Shown: positions 23,690 through 36,138 of the stretch, one piece after another
How positions within the stretch are numbered: position 1 is the first letter of the stretch
How the letters are laid out: every line of letters starts with the position of its first letter
From: Lineus longissimus
Taxonomy: Eukaryota; Nemertea; Pilidiophora; Heteronemertea; Lineidae
Length of the DNA stretch: 64,000 bases
Reading direction: 5' to 3'
Assembly: GCF_910592395.1 (NCBI RefSeq)
Contig: NC_088310.1
Location: 9,309,501-9,373,500, forward strand
Program-made: the position numbers and the translations under genes
Notes under the pieces: generated by a model
The model's database searches: none
Told to the model about the DNA's origin: nothing
Seen by the model: the letters and a program-made list of their open reading frames with translations, nothing else

Positions 23690-24660
23690 GCAGCAATGTT
23701 GAGGCGGCATTCCATGTTCTACCACAACAAGGTACCGTAACTGAAAAACACTTATAAACCATTTCGCTCAATCTCGGCTCGTTTTCAAAAGAAACTGCAC
23801 AGATTTCGACACCATCACCTTATGCTAAGTGGAGAGAAAACTGAGTAGTGAAAAGGTAATTTTCCATCCTGACGACTCACGCAACCTCATCTCACATTCG
23901 GTACCTTAGGCTACTAATGCAAAACAGTATATGGGACCCTCGAATTAACATACTTATCAAACGACTTTGAAAACCTGATACCAATTGGGAATACGAATTT
24001 TGTTTGAAAGAAGATGGGCCCGTCTTGACACTGCTTTGTGAAAGCATACCGCCAAGACTTAATAAAGACAAGCCTTATGAATTCTTGATACCATGTTACA
24101 CCATAATGAGACACCAAACTAAAAGGACTTGTAAACCACTTCCATTTCCATCTGAAGCTCAGATCCGAATAATAGTGTAGTTATTTAGACACCATTTCGT
24201 AAATTAATTCTCAGCAGAAGGAGAAAAAAATGAAAATATTGAAATGAGACATTTTCTACCTTGACATATCCCGCAACTGCGTCTTAAATTCTGTGACCAA
24301 GTTGCTGTTGCAGTACTGTAAGCAGAATCCTTCAGTGTACAGATATTTTCAGTCAGAAGAAAAATGCACCCAGCCGTCTTGACACAGCAATGTAAAAGCA
24401 TATCATCAAGAAATAATAAAGACCAGACTTTATTAACACCAGAACAAGACGCCAAACTGAAAAAGACTCGTAAACCACTTCCATTTCCATCCCAAGCTCA
24501 GATCAAAATAAAACAGAACAACTTTTTACACCATAACATCAAGCATCACATGAATGCTAAGCAGAGAGAATGGCAGAGTAATGAAAAGAGAAATCTCCCG
24601 TCTTGACAAGTCACGCAATTCAACTCAAGGTGCTAATGCAATATACAGGAAATCTCCTTG
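23690..24660. repeat. Diverged tandem triplication, about 340-390 bp units
   Basis: Marker motifs recur in order three times. A TGACxxxTCxCGCAA block occurs near 23870, 24263 and 24602. A GTAAACCACTTCCATTTCC block occurs at about 24131 and 24471, with a weaker relative at about 23755. AATGCTAAG/AGAGAA blocks occur near 23822 and 24551. Divergence is high, so this is an old duplication. The frames inside (23914-24606) follow the repeat and are not persuasive genes. Confidence 0.55.
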
Positions 24661-25029
24661 ATGTTGGAGTGATTTGATTTCATACTTTTAACCAAATTAC
24701 AAACTCTGTTAACCTCAGGTTATTTGGTCATGTTAATAATCTCTTCAAATCTTCAGACACAACCGATTGAGGTACAAGATGGTTTGAATTTTTGGTGACT
24801 TTTGCGAATGCACTTTGGTCAAATGCAAACTTAAAAGGTGCAAAGATTTCATCTGAAGTGACTAAACCATTAAACTTTGGCAGCTTACAGGTAACACGAT
24901 TGTAAATGTCTGATAGCTATTTGATACTCATCGCAACATTTTTTGCTTTCCAGATTGGTAAGTCATCCTCCTGATGTCACAGGAATGCCCTTGACAGGCA
25001 AGGTCAGTAAGATAGTGTTTAGCGCTTAA
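24661..25029. other. No gene recognised
   Basis: AT-rich sequence with no long frame or repeat. Confidence 0.4.
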
Positions 25030-25386
25030 GTGTTGCCGACTTTGCACCAAACCTCCTCTTTGTGGGCTATGATTGCCAATGAGTATCTCCTTTCACTAGG
25101 ACAGCCAGGAAGTGTTGCAAACAGATTGTCTATAACCTATCAACGAGCAAACCCTTCTTTAAAAAAAAGGTTTCTCTCGATTTCTTGGAAGTTTGATGGC
25201 CTTTTGAACCACCCTTTAATGTTGTTGTGCCGCTGGAGACTTCATATGATAAGTTATGTCTTCCTTCCCAACATTGCACAAGACAGCCGATAGGTACTCC
25301 AACAAAACGACAAAAATTGGTGTTTTTCTTGATTTCTTGGCAGATGGCTCTGACAAATTCATTTCTCTTTCTTTGGCGATTTATTA

Positions 25387-25442
25387 TTAGCTCAGCTGAC
25401 AAGCTGAGCTATTCATATGAGTAAATGGTAGAATGAATGTCC

Positions 25443-25473
<31 letters not shown>

Positions 25474-26233
25474 CGTTAAACAGGCACGTTTCAAAACTAT
25501 GGCGGATAGGCGATAGATTTTCCCTATAAGCCATTTAGACCCTTCAGGACTCCTGAATAGACCAAGTGTGGGTCCGGCAGGATTAACAGTTTGGCCACCA
25601 GGGGGCAAAAAGCCTAAATCACAAAACAATTTTTTGGCGCTTTATTCAAGCAGATAGAAGCTTGAAATAAAGTTGAAAAGGACCGCATGCATGTAGGTCT
25701 TGAAACTACTAAGAGTAGTTTTGATTGATACTACCAGTTGGCATAACTGAGCCAAAATCTGTGTTGACCTAGTTTAAGCTTGATTTGAATTTCCCGCTCT
25801 TGTATGACTCTGAAGGTTGTGGGTTCCAATCCCACTTCGGGTCAATTTTTTTTTTTTTTTAATTTTTACTTTTTTCACTTGTAAATACATTTTCTTTACT
25901 TTTTTGAATAATTTGGTGGGCGGCCATCTTGGTTTTTTTTTTCTATTTTAAAGCCTTTGCTGTATCCAGAGTGACATGAATTTTATGGTTGGTGTACAAT
26001 AAGTCTCCTTTACATGATATCACATGGGCTTTCTATTTGACCTACTTTTCAAGGTCAGCCTGGCTCAGGCACTTAGATTTGACTAATAAGTGGCATATTT
26101 GTCACCATTTAAAAGTCTTTTTACTTTGGTATGTTTGCCTGATATATTGACAAAACTGAGGTTGAAAGAGATCTTTCGGGTACTTTCCATGTTCATATAT
26201 TTCAGCTGAGCGCCAGGCCCTTGGGCCTCTTGT
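25387..26233 (+). mobile_element. Helitron-like element D1 (second subfamily)
   Basis: 5' hairpin AGCTCAGCT-GACA-AGCTGAGCT (25389-25410), then a (GTCT)n tract (25442-25473). The 3' end is CAGCTGAGCGCC followed by hairpin AGGCCC-TT-GGGCCT and CTTG. The internal TTTGGCCACCAGGGGGC and TTGACCTACTTTTCAAGGTCA blocks tie it to the A-type elements. The layout is Helentron/HINE-like with no coding capacity. A paralogous empty site at about 26690-26740 supports insertion between T and T without a target duplication. Confidence 0.65.
25800..25860 (+). other. tRNA T-arm-like sequence with poly-T inside D1
   Basis: GTGGG-TTCCAAT-CCCAC folds as a perfect 5-bp/7-nt T arm and contains a B-box match, GGTTCCAATCC (25822-25832). 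It is followed by TTCGGGTCA and a T15 tract that would stop RNA polymerase III. No matching D arm or A box precedes it, so it is a tRNA or SINE 3' fragment rather than a gene. Confidence 0.5.
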
Positions 26234-26830
26234 TTGAATTAGCTTTTGATCGATTAGTCCATCTATGGTAGAATGTTGACGTCTTCCCCTTAAATATTAT
26301 AAATTATGTTGTGACCTTTGCCATGTTTGCCCTTTTCCCGCATGAACACTCCACATGGTCTATGGTTTATGTCTACCCAAGAAAGCCCTCATAATGATTA
26401 TAGAATTCCCCAAAAGAAATTGCTTATTTCCTATTAGCAAGCAAACTTTCTAAAAAATTTGTTTTCTCTTGATCTCTTGTCAATTTTATTACCTTTGCAC
26501 TGTACCCACAGCCTGGGCTAAACAAGATACCTTCTTTTGTTTTATGTTCACCAAAACAAATTGCTTTATTTCTTATTAACGATAAAAGTTCCTTGTAAGA
26601 GTCATTTCTCTTGATCTCTTTGCAATTAATTTGTCATTAACCTCATCAATCTAATCAACTGTTCATCGATAAGAATCATTATCAAATTCATTTGTCTCTT
26701 TCTTCGGTGGATTAATTGAATTAGCCTTTGATGAATTAGTCCGTTTGTGGTAGAAAGTTGACGTCTGTTCTTGGCAATTGGTTATCGATTAATCTTTACA
26801 AATGGTATTAAGGGCTTGAGAAAATTGGAT

Positions 26831-27852
26831 CCGGGTCTTTTCTATTCGGCGATTTTTTTACCTTGAAGTAATTACCTGCCTGACTGGGACTAACTTGGAA
26901 AAGAGAATCTTTTTCACACGAGCCATCACCTCCAGAAGCATACTAGTCTGAAGGTATAAATTTGAAATGTTAAAATTCAAGTTCTTTTTGAATGAACAGA
27001 GGCTGCTAAGGTTCAATTCCTGATTCCCATCATACCTTTCAACTGCAACTTAAGATAAGTTTTTCTAATGCCCTTTTATGGATCTAGCTGTTTCTGATGC
27101 CTTCTTCAGTTGACCATCTGCTGCAAGCAGACGGTGGACACCGGCTTCATAGTGATTTTATATATCACATGTAAACACAGTGTGTGTGCAGCCGTTATGA
27201 TTCTTAAAGGCCTATGCCGCTTGTTTACTTCGGTAGTCGTTTCCATGAGAATGACACACGCCACTGCCGTGCTGGCACCAGATAAAACGTGCAGTTATTG
27301 GGAGATTTGCGATGATTGAAACAATACACTTACTTCGTAGTATTCTCATAAAACAAATCCAGTGCACACACAGCCTAAATTAACATGCGTGATCGAGAAA
27401 TTTGCTGTTTTCTACAGTTGACCTGGGATTGTATATTTGACCCATCAGCTTTAAGGCCACATAGCCAGCCCACAGAGTAAGAATAACACCATAATATTCT
27501 TTTTACTTCGTGAGATGATTTCAAATTAGCTTTTTTGTCCAGACTGAAAAGGATTGAATTAAAATCAATTTCCATTCGCGTGCCATGATAAACATCAACA
27601 TGTCAGTCACATCTGCTGTTTTCCTCAATGTTTTGAATATTTGTCAGAATTCAACACAAACTGCTGTGACATCCACGTGGTGTCACATTCATTTCTTCCT
27701 AAGTTCCACAACAAAAGGCTGGAAATAAAATACTTGCTCTCTGGAAGGTTTCAACTTGGGAACACCTGCTGAAAGTTATAGCTGTCCAATGAAAGATAGC
27801 AGCTGTTTGTTTAGTTCTTGCACTCACATTAAGTGTTATTTAATTGACAGCA
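26831..27852. other. No gene recognised
   Basis: A 69-codon plus frame (27110-27319) and a 66-codon minus frame (27375-27575) lack family features. No clear repeats. Confidence 0.35.
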
Positions 27853-28140
27853 TTTTTGGCTCACCTTGGGGGAGTCCATATAATACCGCAGTGTCCGTCG
27901 TCCGTCGTGGCACATTTCTTATGGCTATAAACTAAACACTTTGTACACAGGACCCCCAAGGTCAGGGACCTCTGACACTGAATGTCGGTCCAATCTGATT
28001 CTTGACTTGGCCACCAGGGGGCCAAATGTGAACACCTAAAAAGTGCCATTTGGCATACACTATAGCAAGTTTCTTAACCAGCATGAATTCTTAACCACCA
28101 AATATCTGTACAGTGAGCACAATGGCCCTTGACCTTTTCA
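27853..28140 (+). mobile_element. Helitron-like element A4, short and decayed
   Basis: 5' TTTTTGGCTCACCTT, then GTGTCCGTCGTCCGTCGTGG, a TTGGCCACCAGGGGGCCAAA block, and a 3' end with AGTGAGCACAATGGCCCTTG. Only one internal module remains and the 3' hairpin no longer pairs well. Confidence 0.6.
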
Positions 28141-28155
28141 CTGCTGAACATTTTG

Positions 28156-28175
28156 CATCATCATCATCATCATCA
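28156..28175. repeat. (CAT)n microsatellite
   Basis: About six CAT triplets just outside the 3' end of the Helitron-like element. Confidence 0.8.
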
Positions 28176-31100
28176 GCATCATCTCCTTCTTCAGCTTCTT
28201 TTCCCCCTGGAGAGAAATCTTATGAAATTTTCCAATGAAGTTGGTCTGAAACGGTCCTCTGCAAAGCATATCCATTCATTTGTGTGGAAACCAATAGGGT
28301 CCAGAGCTCTAACCCCCGGGTGTATTTTTGTCTCTCCTTTTCAAGAGCATGTCTCTATGACCTGTCTTTTCAAGGCACTTAAAAATCTTTGAATGACATC
28401 CTGCCATCTGCATCCAGCTAGAAAAAGCATAGGGAATACTTCGATAAATCATATGAAAAAGACTAATTCAAGGACCTTTTGATTTTTTACCGTCAAGTAC
28501 TTCGAGCCAGCCCTTCAACTATCGTGTTTTCTTATGTGGATCCTGGGGGTTTTATCCATGCATGTCAGCTTTAAAGTACAAAACTAAGATATAACACCTG
28601 CAGCGATCTCAATTTTGCGAAATAGGCAATCAAAAAAACTTTCATTTGCAAACTATTTCAAGAAAGATATCAAGAAATAATCAGGCTTCAAAAGTCCTTC
28701 TTTAATTGCAACGTTCCTTTCTGTGTGCTGCTCTACCTCCTGTTGTTTTGTTTCACAGTTTGCTCAGTGAAATCAGAGTAATTATCTTCTACTCGCCAAG
28801 TATAAAACACCAATAAATAACACCTGCTAGGATTTCCAATTTGCAAAACAGAAAGTTACTAAATAAATCTTCTTGTCTGCCTTTAATGTTGTAGGAAAGA
28901 GGAATTTCACAATTTCTTTCTGATAGATTGAATGGTTGGTTGATGAGCTTATTGTTTCTCATCTTTCAGATGGTTTGTAATTCATTTTATTGGTGTGGGA
29001 TCCTGTAGTTCCTGTTACTTTAAGGTTTTACTGAACTCACTCTGTATGGGCAAAGGAAAAATGGCATTGGCTCTAATAGTGCAGGATGTGTTTTAGCTCT
29101 GATCTGCTGGTGATCTGATCTATCTTTGAGTGCCACTATCACGTCTTAATGGCTATTTTTGCGAAATTTTATCCACTGTTTCCTTTGCAACGTGTACTTT
29201 TTCTATCAGAAAGGTTGCAATGAGATCCATTCTGCAGAAATGATGTTTTTCTTCGCTTGATCTTCAAGTCTCTGCTTTCTAGCAAATGTGTCTCTATCTG
29301 TTATCCTCGAATGCTGATGTGTGTTAATCCTGATGTCAGAAGAATTCTCGAACCCTTGCCCAAAGTTGTCTTCACTACACTACTTTTCAACGCTGTAGAT
29401 GCTGTAAGCTTAATGTAAGAAACAGGAAAGGATTTGTTTACTGGGTTTCATTTGATAGCCTCTGCACCTCTGATAAAAAGCAGAGTTGTAGTCTGAATGT
29501 TTTTACTGTCAAAAACTTTCCGTAATGAACTATTAGCTAGAAACTAAAAAAAATTTATATAGCCTTGATCATCCTGTTAAAATTTCCACAGTTTTTCTAC
29601 AGTTTCTAATCTTAAGATGTGAAAAGATACTCCCAAGCAACCTGATCACATCTTCTCATTCACAAGTTTCTTGTCTTCTATATTTCATTAAATGGTACAA
29701 GAAAATAAATACTTTCAAGTTTTTGAATCTTTAGACATTTCTGTCTGGTTTATTCATAGAAATACGAGCTTCTTGATTGGGAAGTTTTGGATTGCCTGAT
29801 TGCTTTCTCGTCTTTAGATCAGTCGCTGCATCATCTATTCATAAAAGAAAGTAACGGTGCTACGTTACATCATAATGCTGTTTGAAACTGTCTTATCACG
29901 CAAATGAGACATTCTTGTATTGTATTGCTATGAAAAAATAGATGAATTAGTAATCTTTCAAAAGATAGATATCTCTATGGCTAACGAGTATTTTGTCCAA
30001 AAGGATCTCCCCTCTTGCGGGGAAAAATCGATAATCGCAGGGTTTGATGTTGACTTTTAGGTTATTGTGAGTTACAGTGACCGCCATGACCAATTACCAT
30101 CGCATGTAACTTAAAACTCAGGGTTGCCGGGCGCTTTATTCTTCTGGAAAAAAAATCTGCTGTCAAAGCCTGAATCGCAAACAGAAATCAAACACGAAAG
30201 TTGTTTCTTTATTCCATTTTCTCTCGCTGCGTTTGTTGGAAGAATTCATTTATGATGATTGCCTCCCTGATGGCTTCCTCTATTCAACTTTTGGTCATAA
30301 AAGTCAGTGCGTTATTCTTTGATATAATAAGAAAACAGTGCCATGTGACAGGACAATGGTCTCAAACTATCTAAGCACGCGAATCAGTGTGAACCTACTG
30401 TGTCATGCTGTAATCGACAACTGATTAATGACACTTTCTTTTTAGCCGACTTTGAATAGTTTAAAATCAAGCCACCTTATAATGCTCATATTTTTGCAAG
30501 GAATTGCTGATAGTATTTCTCTCGCTTCTATTTGTCATATTTTTTATCTGAAAAACATGTAAAGGAATTTAGACGTAATCTCTTTTCTTTTGTGGGGCAT
30601 TTTATCATATGCCTGACGAATGTGACCGAGCCTAAAATAACTCAGAATCAAGATATATGTGTCTGATGTCATGATTGTGAAATTATTTTCAATCAACATT
30701 ACCTTTGAGCAGTTGCTTTTTTGTTATGTAATATGATAACCGTAAAAGCGCCCCCAGGATTGGTCTTCGCCCCGAAAAACAAACTTGACCTGTGATGTCG
30801 TGGGTTTTCTGGCCAAGGACCAGTCACTCAATGTGTTATGCTCACTGGAAAATGCTCTTGGGTGCTTTCATACATATTGCACAGCATTTGCCAGCTCATA
30901 TCTGCCATGGAGGCCCTCGTTAGTAATATTTCAAAGTTATTGTCGGACCAAGAGATTACTCAAACACCCTTTTATCATCCCATCCCCTACTAAGCCATAG
31001 TTAGTATCCCTTTAACTCTAGTGACAACGGCTATGTAGGAGGTTGGTTCTATTCATACAACATCATGTTCGCTTCCCAGTTTCCTTACCGACTGATTAGA

Positions 31101-31256
31101 TGGTCCTGAACAACATCAGGTCCCCTGGAGGGAGTGATTGTGGACTCCTCCCCTTACCTGCAACACAATATCGATGCCTCACCAGCAACAAGTGTATCAC
31201 ATTCTGCTCTATAAACACACAACGCTCAAAGAAGTATTGGATGGCTATCTTGGGTT
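28176..31256. other. No gene; weakly self-similar AT-rich sequence
   Basis: Three kilobases without a convincing frame. Blocks around 29810-29910 and 30245-30395 share order and wording (GATTGC, TCATAAAAG, TCAAACTxTCT, CACGC-AAT), suggesting an old duplication with a period near 450. The stretch 30000-30140 is less AT-rich and could be a conserved non-coding element, but nothing proves it. Confidence 0.3.
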
Positions 31257-31319
31257 TTTTAGCTCAGCTGACTAAGTCAGCCGAGCTTGTCAAATAAGTT
31301 GTTCAGTGGCGTCCGTCTG

Positions 31320-31350
<31 letters not shown>

Positions 31351-33430
31351 GTTAAACCCATGGTGCACATTTTGTAACCGTAAGACCTAGAGACTTCAAT
31401 TTTGCATTTCTGGATACTTCTGGTCAAACTCTACTTTCAAAACAAAATTTGTCGCCATTCGACCTACTTCCTGCGAGCGAGAGTGCATGAAGGAAACTGG
31501 CCTATATCGGCCTAGGAGCAGCAGAATTAGTCGAAATATGCTCTAATATTAAGATAAAGTTCTTGAAAATCTATTTTATTGAGAAAAGTTCAAAATTTTA
31601 ACAGGAGAGGGCACTACCTGCCTTTTAATTATTTCTGCCGATTCAAATTCCCGCCCGATGATGTCAGCCATCAATGAAGTCTCCTATTTGCCAGTTCTCA
31701 AAACATGGCAGCTACACAACAAAAGCAGTAGCTCCAGGAATAAATCACTGTTCACTTCAGCTTCGTAATCGATTGTACCCACACTTTATTGTGTTTTGTG
31801 TGGTGTTCCTATTCAATCAACGATGTAAGGCCTTATTATGTTGGTTTTAATTGAGAAGGTGCATTATAAGCGGCGTACGAAATACCGAAGCGGAGACAAA
31901 ATGGCGGCATGTTGTTTACGCCTGGAGCTCAATGACACTCAAGTACCCAATTTTCTGCTTAAAAAGTAGTCTGGTAGGCGATATTATCACTAGTTCGTTT
32001 CAGTGGTAGTCATAAGGTCTTTAGAGACTACTTTCAGAAATTAGTTCTTGAAAATTTGGCCACATTTCTGTGAAAATGATATCGGAAGTGCATGCTCTGT
32101 TCGCGATGACATCGCCGATGTATTTTGAAGTGGAGAATTCCCACAGTATGTGCAGTGAATCGGCATGATTCTGTTCGCCTATTAAGTTTTAGTTCTACGA
32201 TTCTTTCATGAGTAAAAAGTAGACATTCTAAGCAATACAATAATGTCACTCCCATAAAAATTGATTGGAAATTGAGGGAGCTACGGCATTCTGTTCGGCA
32301 ACTGCCAGCGCTGAAAAAATACATTGCATACTGTACAATACCAAATGGCACATTTTAAAAAGCGCTCATTGGACAACGTAGGGAATCACCAGAAATGACG
32401 TCATCGCTGGTCTAAATAGAAAACTACGGTGGCGCAGTAGAGCACAAGAAAAGGTTTAGCATTAACTTCGTCATGCAAGCTTCAGCAACAAAACGATTTC
32501 TCATGAAAGATTTATTTGATCATCATCAGCTTGTTTCCCCTGATAGATAAAAAAATGATTTACAATTTCCATCAAAGTTTTCTATTTTGTGTATAGTCAC
32601 ATGTTATTTAACTGGCAAGGAGCCAAGCAGTTTTGAATATTCGCGGGAAAATACTTCGTACTTGTAAACGAGGCTATGACAATGAGTGTCCTCATTCATG
32701 GCATAAACTTCATGTTTCGGTAAATATTTTCATACGATGATTTCACCCGAATTATGGTCAGGATTGAGGAATGAACAGTGGCATAATTATGTCAACCAAA
32801 AACATTGGTACCGTAGTGAACGCAAAAGGATATCAAATACCATGGAGCATGCCATTTTCATGCATAATGAACTGAACACCGGGAAGATATTAATGATATT
32901 AACTCAGCTGAGCGCCAGGTCCTTGGGCCTCTTGTTTTATTCTCCTAGTGGATGACAGCAGGTGCATAGAATTTTGTTTATTTTCATTCAAAAAGGCATG
33001 AAGGACAGCTCCTTGTATGGCACCATTACTATAAGTATGTCAAATAACACCATACAGTATTTCGAATTTTCAGCCCGGAATGGGGCCTTTCTGACACTGA
33101 CACGAGAACTAGTGTAGACAAGTGTAAGCTGTTTATTTTCATACATGGTAGAATCATATTCACATCTGACCAACTAAGCTCTTAGTAGCCTCTTCCTGTG
33201 AAATTCTAGTGACTGCAACTGTGTACCAGGAAGTTGCTTCTAGCCATGCAACCACACTGCTGATACAGCATTATATTAAATTCCTGCTCCCCTCACCAAA
33301 GAACTTGGTGGTCCCTGAACAATGTGCCCCTGGAGAGACTCGATTGTGGTCTCTCCCCTCAGTACCTGCAACAATATCGACAAGTGTATCACATTCTTCT
33401 CCATAAACAACACCTAATCAAAAAACCATT
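30890..33430. repeat. Diverged host duplication split by element D2
   Basis: The stretch before D2 (about 31105-31225) and one after it (about 33300-33415) share CCCTGGAG, GATTGTGG, CTCCCC, TACCTGCAACA, CAATATCGA, AAGTGTATCACATTCT and CATAAACA in the same order. They appear to be two copies of a local duplication, with D2 inserted between them. Confidence 0.55.
31257..32936 (+). mobile_element. Helitron-like element D2 (1.68 kb) with unusual cargo
   Basis: 5' hairpin AGCTCAGCTGACT paired with AGTCAGCCGAGCT (31261-31287), then an (ATCC)n tract (about 31316-31350). The 3' end is CAGCTGAGCGCC followed by a decayed hairpin, then GGGCCTCTTGTTTT. The middle (about 31850-32450) is unlike D1. It contains AAAATGGCGGCATG, CpG-rich stretches and ATGACGTCATC, looking like promoter-type cargo. 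A 105-codon minus frame (32034-32351) is unrecognised. There is no Rep/helicase. Confidence 0.65.
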
Positions 33431-35714
33431 GCATCACTTCATTGGTTGGGTCGATTTTCCCGTTGGTTGACATCATCCCCAAGACAGCAGATATAAAGAA
33501 GCAGTGTCCTCATTTAGGTGGAATCAACTCCGGGAATTTCCGAGACTTGTAAAAACGTACTTGGTAGAATATTGACAGTATTTTGTAGATTGTATCAAAT
33601 GTGTACACGTATGTTGTCAAAAACTCATTATGCTATGTATAACAGTTTGGTGGTTTCAGTTCTCATAATATAATAGAACCAGTCACTGCTAGAAGATTTA
33701 GAAAGACTGCCGACACCAAGCCAAATTGAGGACCTGGCCCATGATAGGTTTAGCTGAAAGCTTGTGGCCACCCGCTGCTCAATCGATTGATGACTACGAG
33801 GATGAATAGTTTTATTGGTTTTTGGTGATTGGGATTTTTTAGCGGTTTCTTCATTCATTTCCTACAGTTGACAAGAACCACATTTCAGTACAATCAGAAG
33901 CACAAGGTGAAAATGGCTAAGGTTAACATTTTTGGGGGGTTTGCAGAAAGTAGCTGTTACCTAAAGCAGCCATTGAGGGAACAGTTTGTCTAGAAATCTG
34001 TTTGCATTGTTGACAATTTGCATTTACAAATCTGTTTGAAAAGGCATTTTAAACTTTTTGACCATTGTTGTTGGGAAAGGCATACACCGATGCCTGAGCC
34101 TTTTGCCTCATGTATTGTATGTACCAATATGCACTATTACTGTTCAATGCCAATTCAGTATAGGTGAAACGCTCATCCCACATTGAGGAAGAATACTCAA
34201 TGGAGAACTACCCCTCCAGAGTGAAAGAAAAGCAAATAGACCGCTAAGTAGTTCCTTTCTCTGATGAACAACGAAGTGATTCTGTCCATGGTAATTCTAC
34301 TAAGTACACCTTGATAGACCCAGAAGGCCACCGGGGCAACTAAAACCAATATAATGCATTTTGTAATTGGTATTAATAAGGTGTAATGAATGCTGAAGGT
34401 AATACTCATCAAGGCCATTGCTCCATTTCATGAAAAGGAAACTGGATGTGAAATATTAACCTAACAATTGTAGTGCTGTTGCTATGTCCAGCAGTAGCGT
34501 TACGCATTGCTGACTCATGATTGGTTGAATTAAAGCCATAAAATTTATTACAAATGCGTTAACACATCTTTAAATACATGTATGTCAATCTCGCATACAA
34601 AATCCTCAATAAGTTCATTCTTTTAAAGATTGTTTCAGGTTATTGCTACTACCTTAGGAACTTGCAGTAACACATGATAACTGGGCTTTGTGTAGTTACC
34701 CTGCCAGAAGCAATGATCCACCCATAGTCATAACAATGACCTAATTGCACTCATGATATATCTGCTATTGTCCAGGCAACTTCATTTCCTGCCATGAGCC
34801 AAGCGACATTCTCTACTTTGTGTCCATCTATCATCCTCCCAATCCAAAGGTCTAAACAAAGGATACCTTGAGCCCTTTCTATAACTTGCTTCTCGGAGGA
34901 TTGTATCCCGAAATGGCTCGATTTTAAATTGGCAGTGGGAAATTGAAGTCATCTATCATGAACACTCAATGGTATGATGGATAAGGGGCATTGTGTATGG
35001 TGTTTATTGGCGAATATACGAAAAATAGTTTCTTTGAAGAAATTGGTCGATCCATCATTTTTGCAGGATCGGTTATACGACTATCAAGGTTGACTGTTTT
35101 CAAGTAATTTGTTACAGTATATCAATCGCATGTGATGCCTGTTACTTCCGGGTTTTTTGTGTCCATTTTTGACAACTTTTAAAGTAAATTGGTCCTGTAC
35201 TGTGAAACATTAAAATCACTTGTCCTTGCGCAACACTCAAGTTACTAAAATGGTGTGAATTTACATGGGTTACATTTATCAGGTCATTCATCCTGACTGA
35301 GTTTGATTCATTGTTTCCAGGATCAAATTTTACCTTTTGGTCCTGGGCCTGGAGTTAAAAAGTCTCCTTTGGGTGCACTACGTCAAGTCCACATGATAAA
35401 CACATTTCTCATGTTTCTTGGAGACGTCTGGATGGGCCCTGGTTTCAGTATGGGGCTAGTCTATTTCCAATTCACTGAGCATATCGGGTATTGAGATCAG
35501 TTTGTGGAAACTTGATTGGAGATGGTCGCGACCAAAGATCATTCTCTCGACAAATCTGCTGTTTTCTTTTCATCAAAGTGGCTGAGTATCGGATATAAAG
35601 ACAGAAAAGAACTGTGATACCTGGAAGTGATATGTAGTTCTTCATGTTCTTAGCCTAAGATACATTGCTGATGAAGAAAATAACCTGCTGCAGAAGGATT
35701 TATGTTCTTTTTTT
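33431..35714. other. No gene; one dispersed repeat fragment
   Basis: 34165-34222 matches a diverged block at 17214-17270. The frames (76 codons or fewer) show no motif. The rest appears single-copy. Confidence 0.35.
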
Positions 35715-36138
35715 TCAGCTGTATTATCTGGTGGCTTTATCTCTTCTTCATTGATAATTACTGCTCTTCTTTAGAGGCTGTGTTATCTGGTGACTTTTTT
35801 GGCTCTTCTTCCTTGACATTTTCCTGTTCTTTATAGCAGTGTTATCTGGTGACTTTACTCTTCTCCATTGCCATTTGCTGTTCCTCTTTAGAGTTGTGTT
35901 ATCTGGTGGCTTGTCTCTTCTCCAATGGCATGTGTTGTTCTTCTTGTAGCTGTGTTATCTGGCTCCTTTGTTATCTCTTCTCCATTGCCATGTGCTGCCC
36001 TTTTTTACAGCTGTATTATTTGGTGACTTTGTTGCCTCTCTCCATTGACATTTACCATGTCTACTGTTATAGCCAGCAGCCAATGGATTACTGTTCTTTA
36101 GAGCTGTCATATCTGTTGGCTTTGTTGCTCCATTGACG
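35715..36138. repeat. 57-bp minisatellite, about 7 diverged copies
   Basis: GTGTTATCTGGTG-type blocks recur near 35722, 35781, 35841, 35897, 35953, 36013 and 36105, each followed by CTTT...CTCTTCTCCATTGxCAT and TTCTTTAGAG. The last unit carries an insertion. The 95-codon plus frame (35849-36136) is a translation of the repeat and not a credible gene. Confidence 0.8.

Larger units (their letters stand above)
25030..26830. repeat. Old tandem repeat units interrupted by Helitron-like element D1
   Basis: A TTTCTCTTGATCTCTTGGCA-like block recurs near 25165, 25325, 26465 and 26605. A block GAATTAGCxTTTGATxxATTAGTCC occurs at both 26236 and 26716. The units are about 140-160 bp and diverged. D1 (25387-26233) sits inside one of them. 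Confidence 0.5.

Noticed and set aside
27005-27025. Second tRNA B box (GGTTCAATTCC)
   Set aside because: No A box, T-arm pairing or terminator around it; a chance match.
32430-32455. tRNA A-box-like GGTGGCGCAGTAGAGC in element D2
   Set aside because: No B box follows at the right distance.
35849-36136. Cysteine-rich membrane protein of 95 residues
   Set aside because: It is a translation of the 57-bp minisatellite, and the hydrophobic look comes from its T-rich units.
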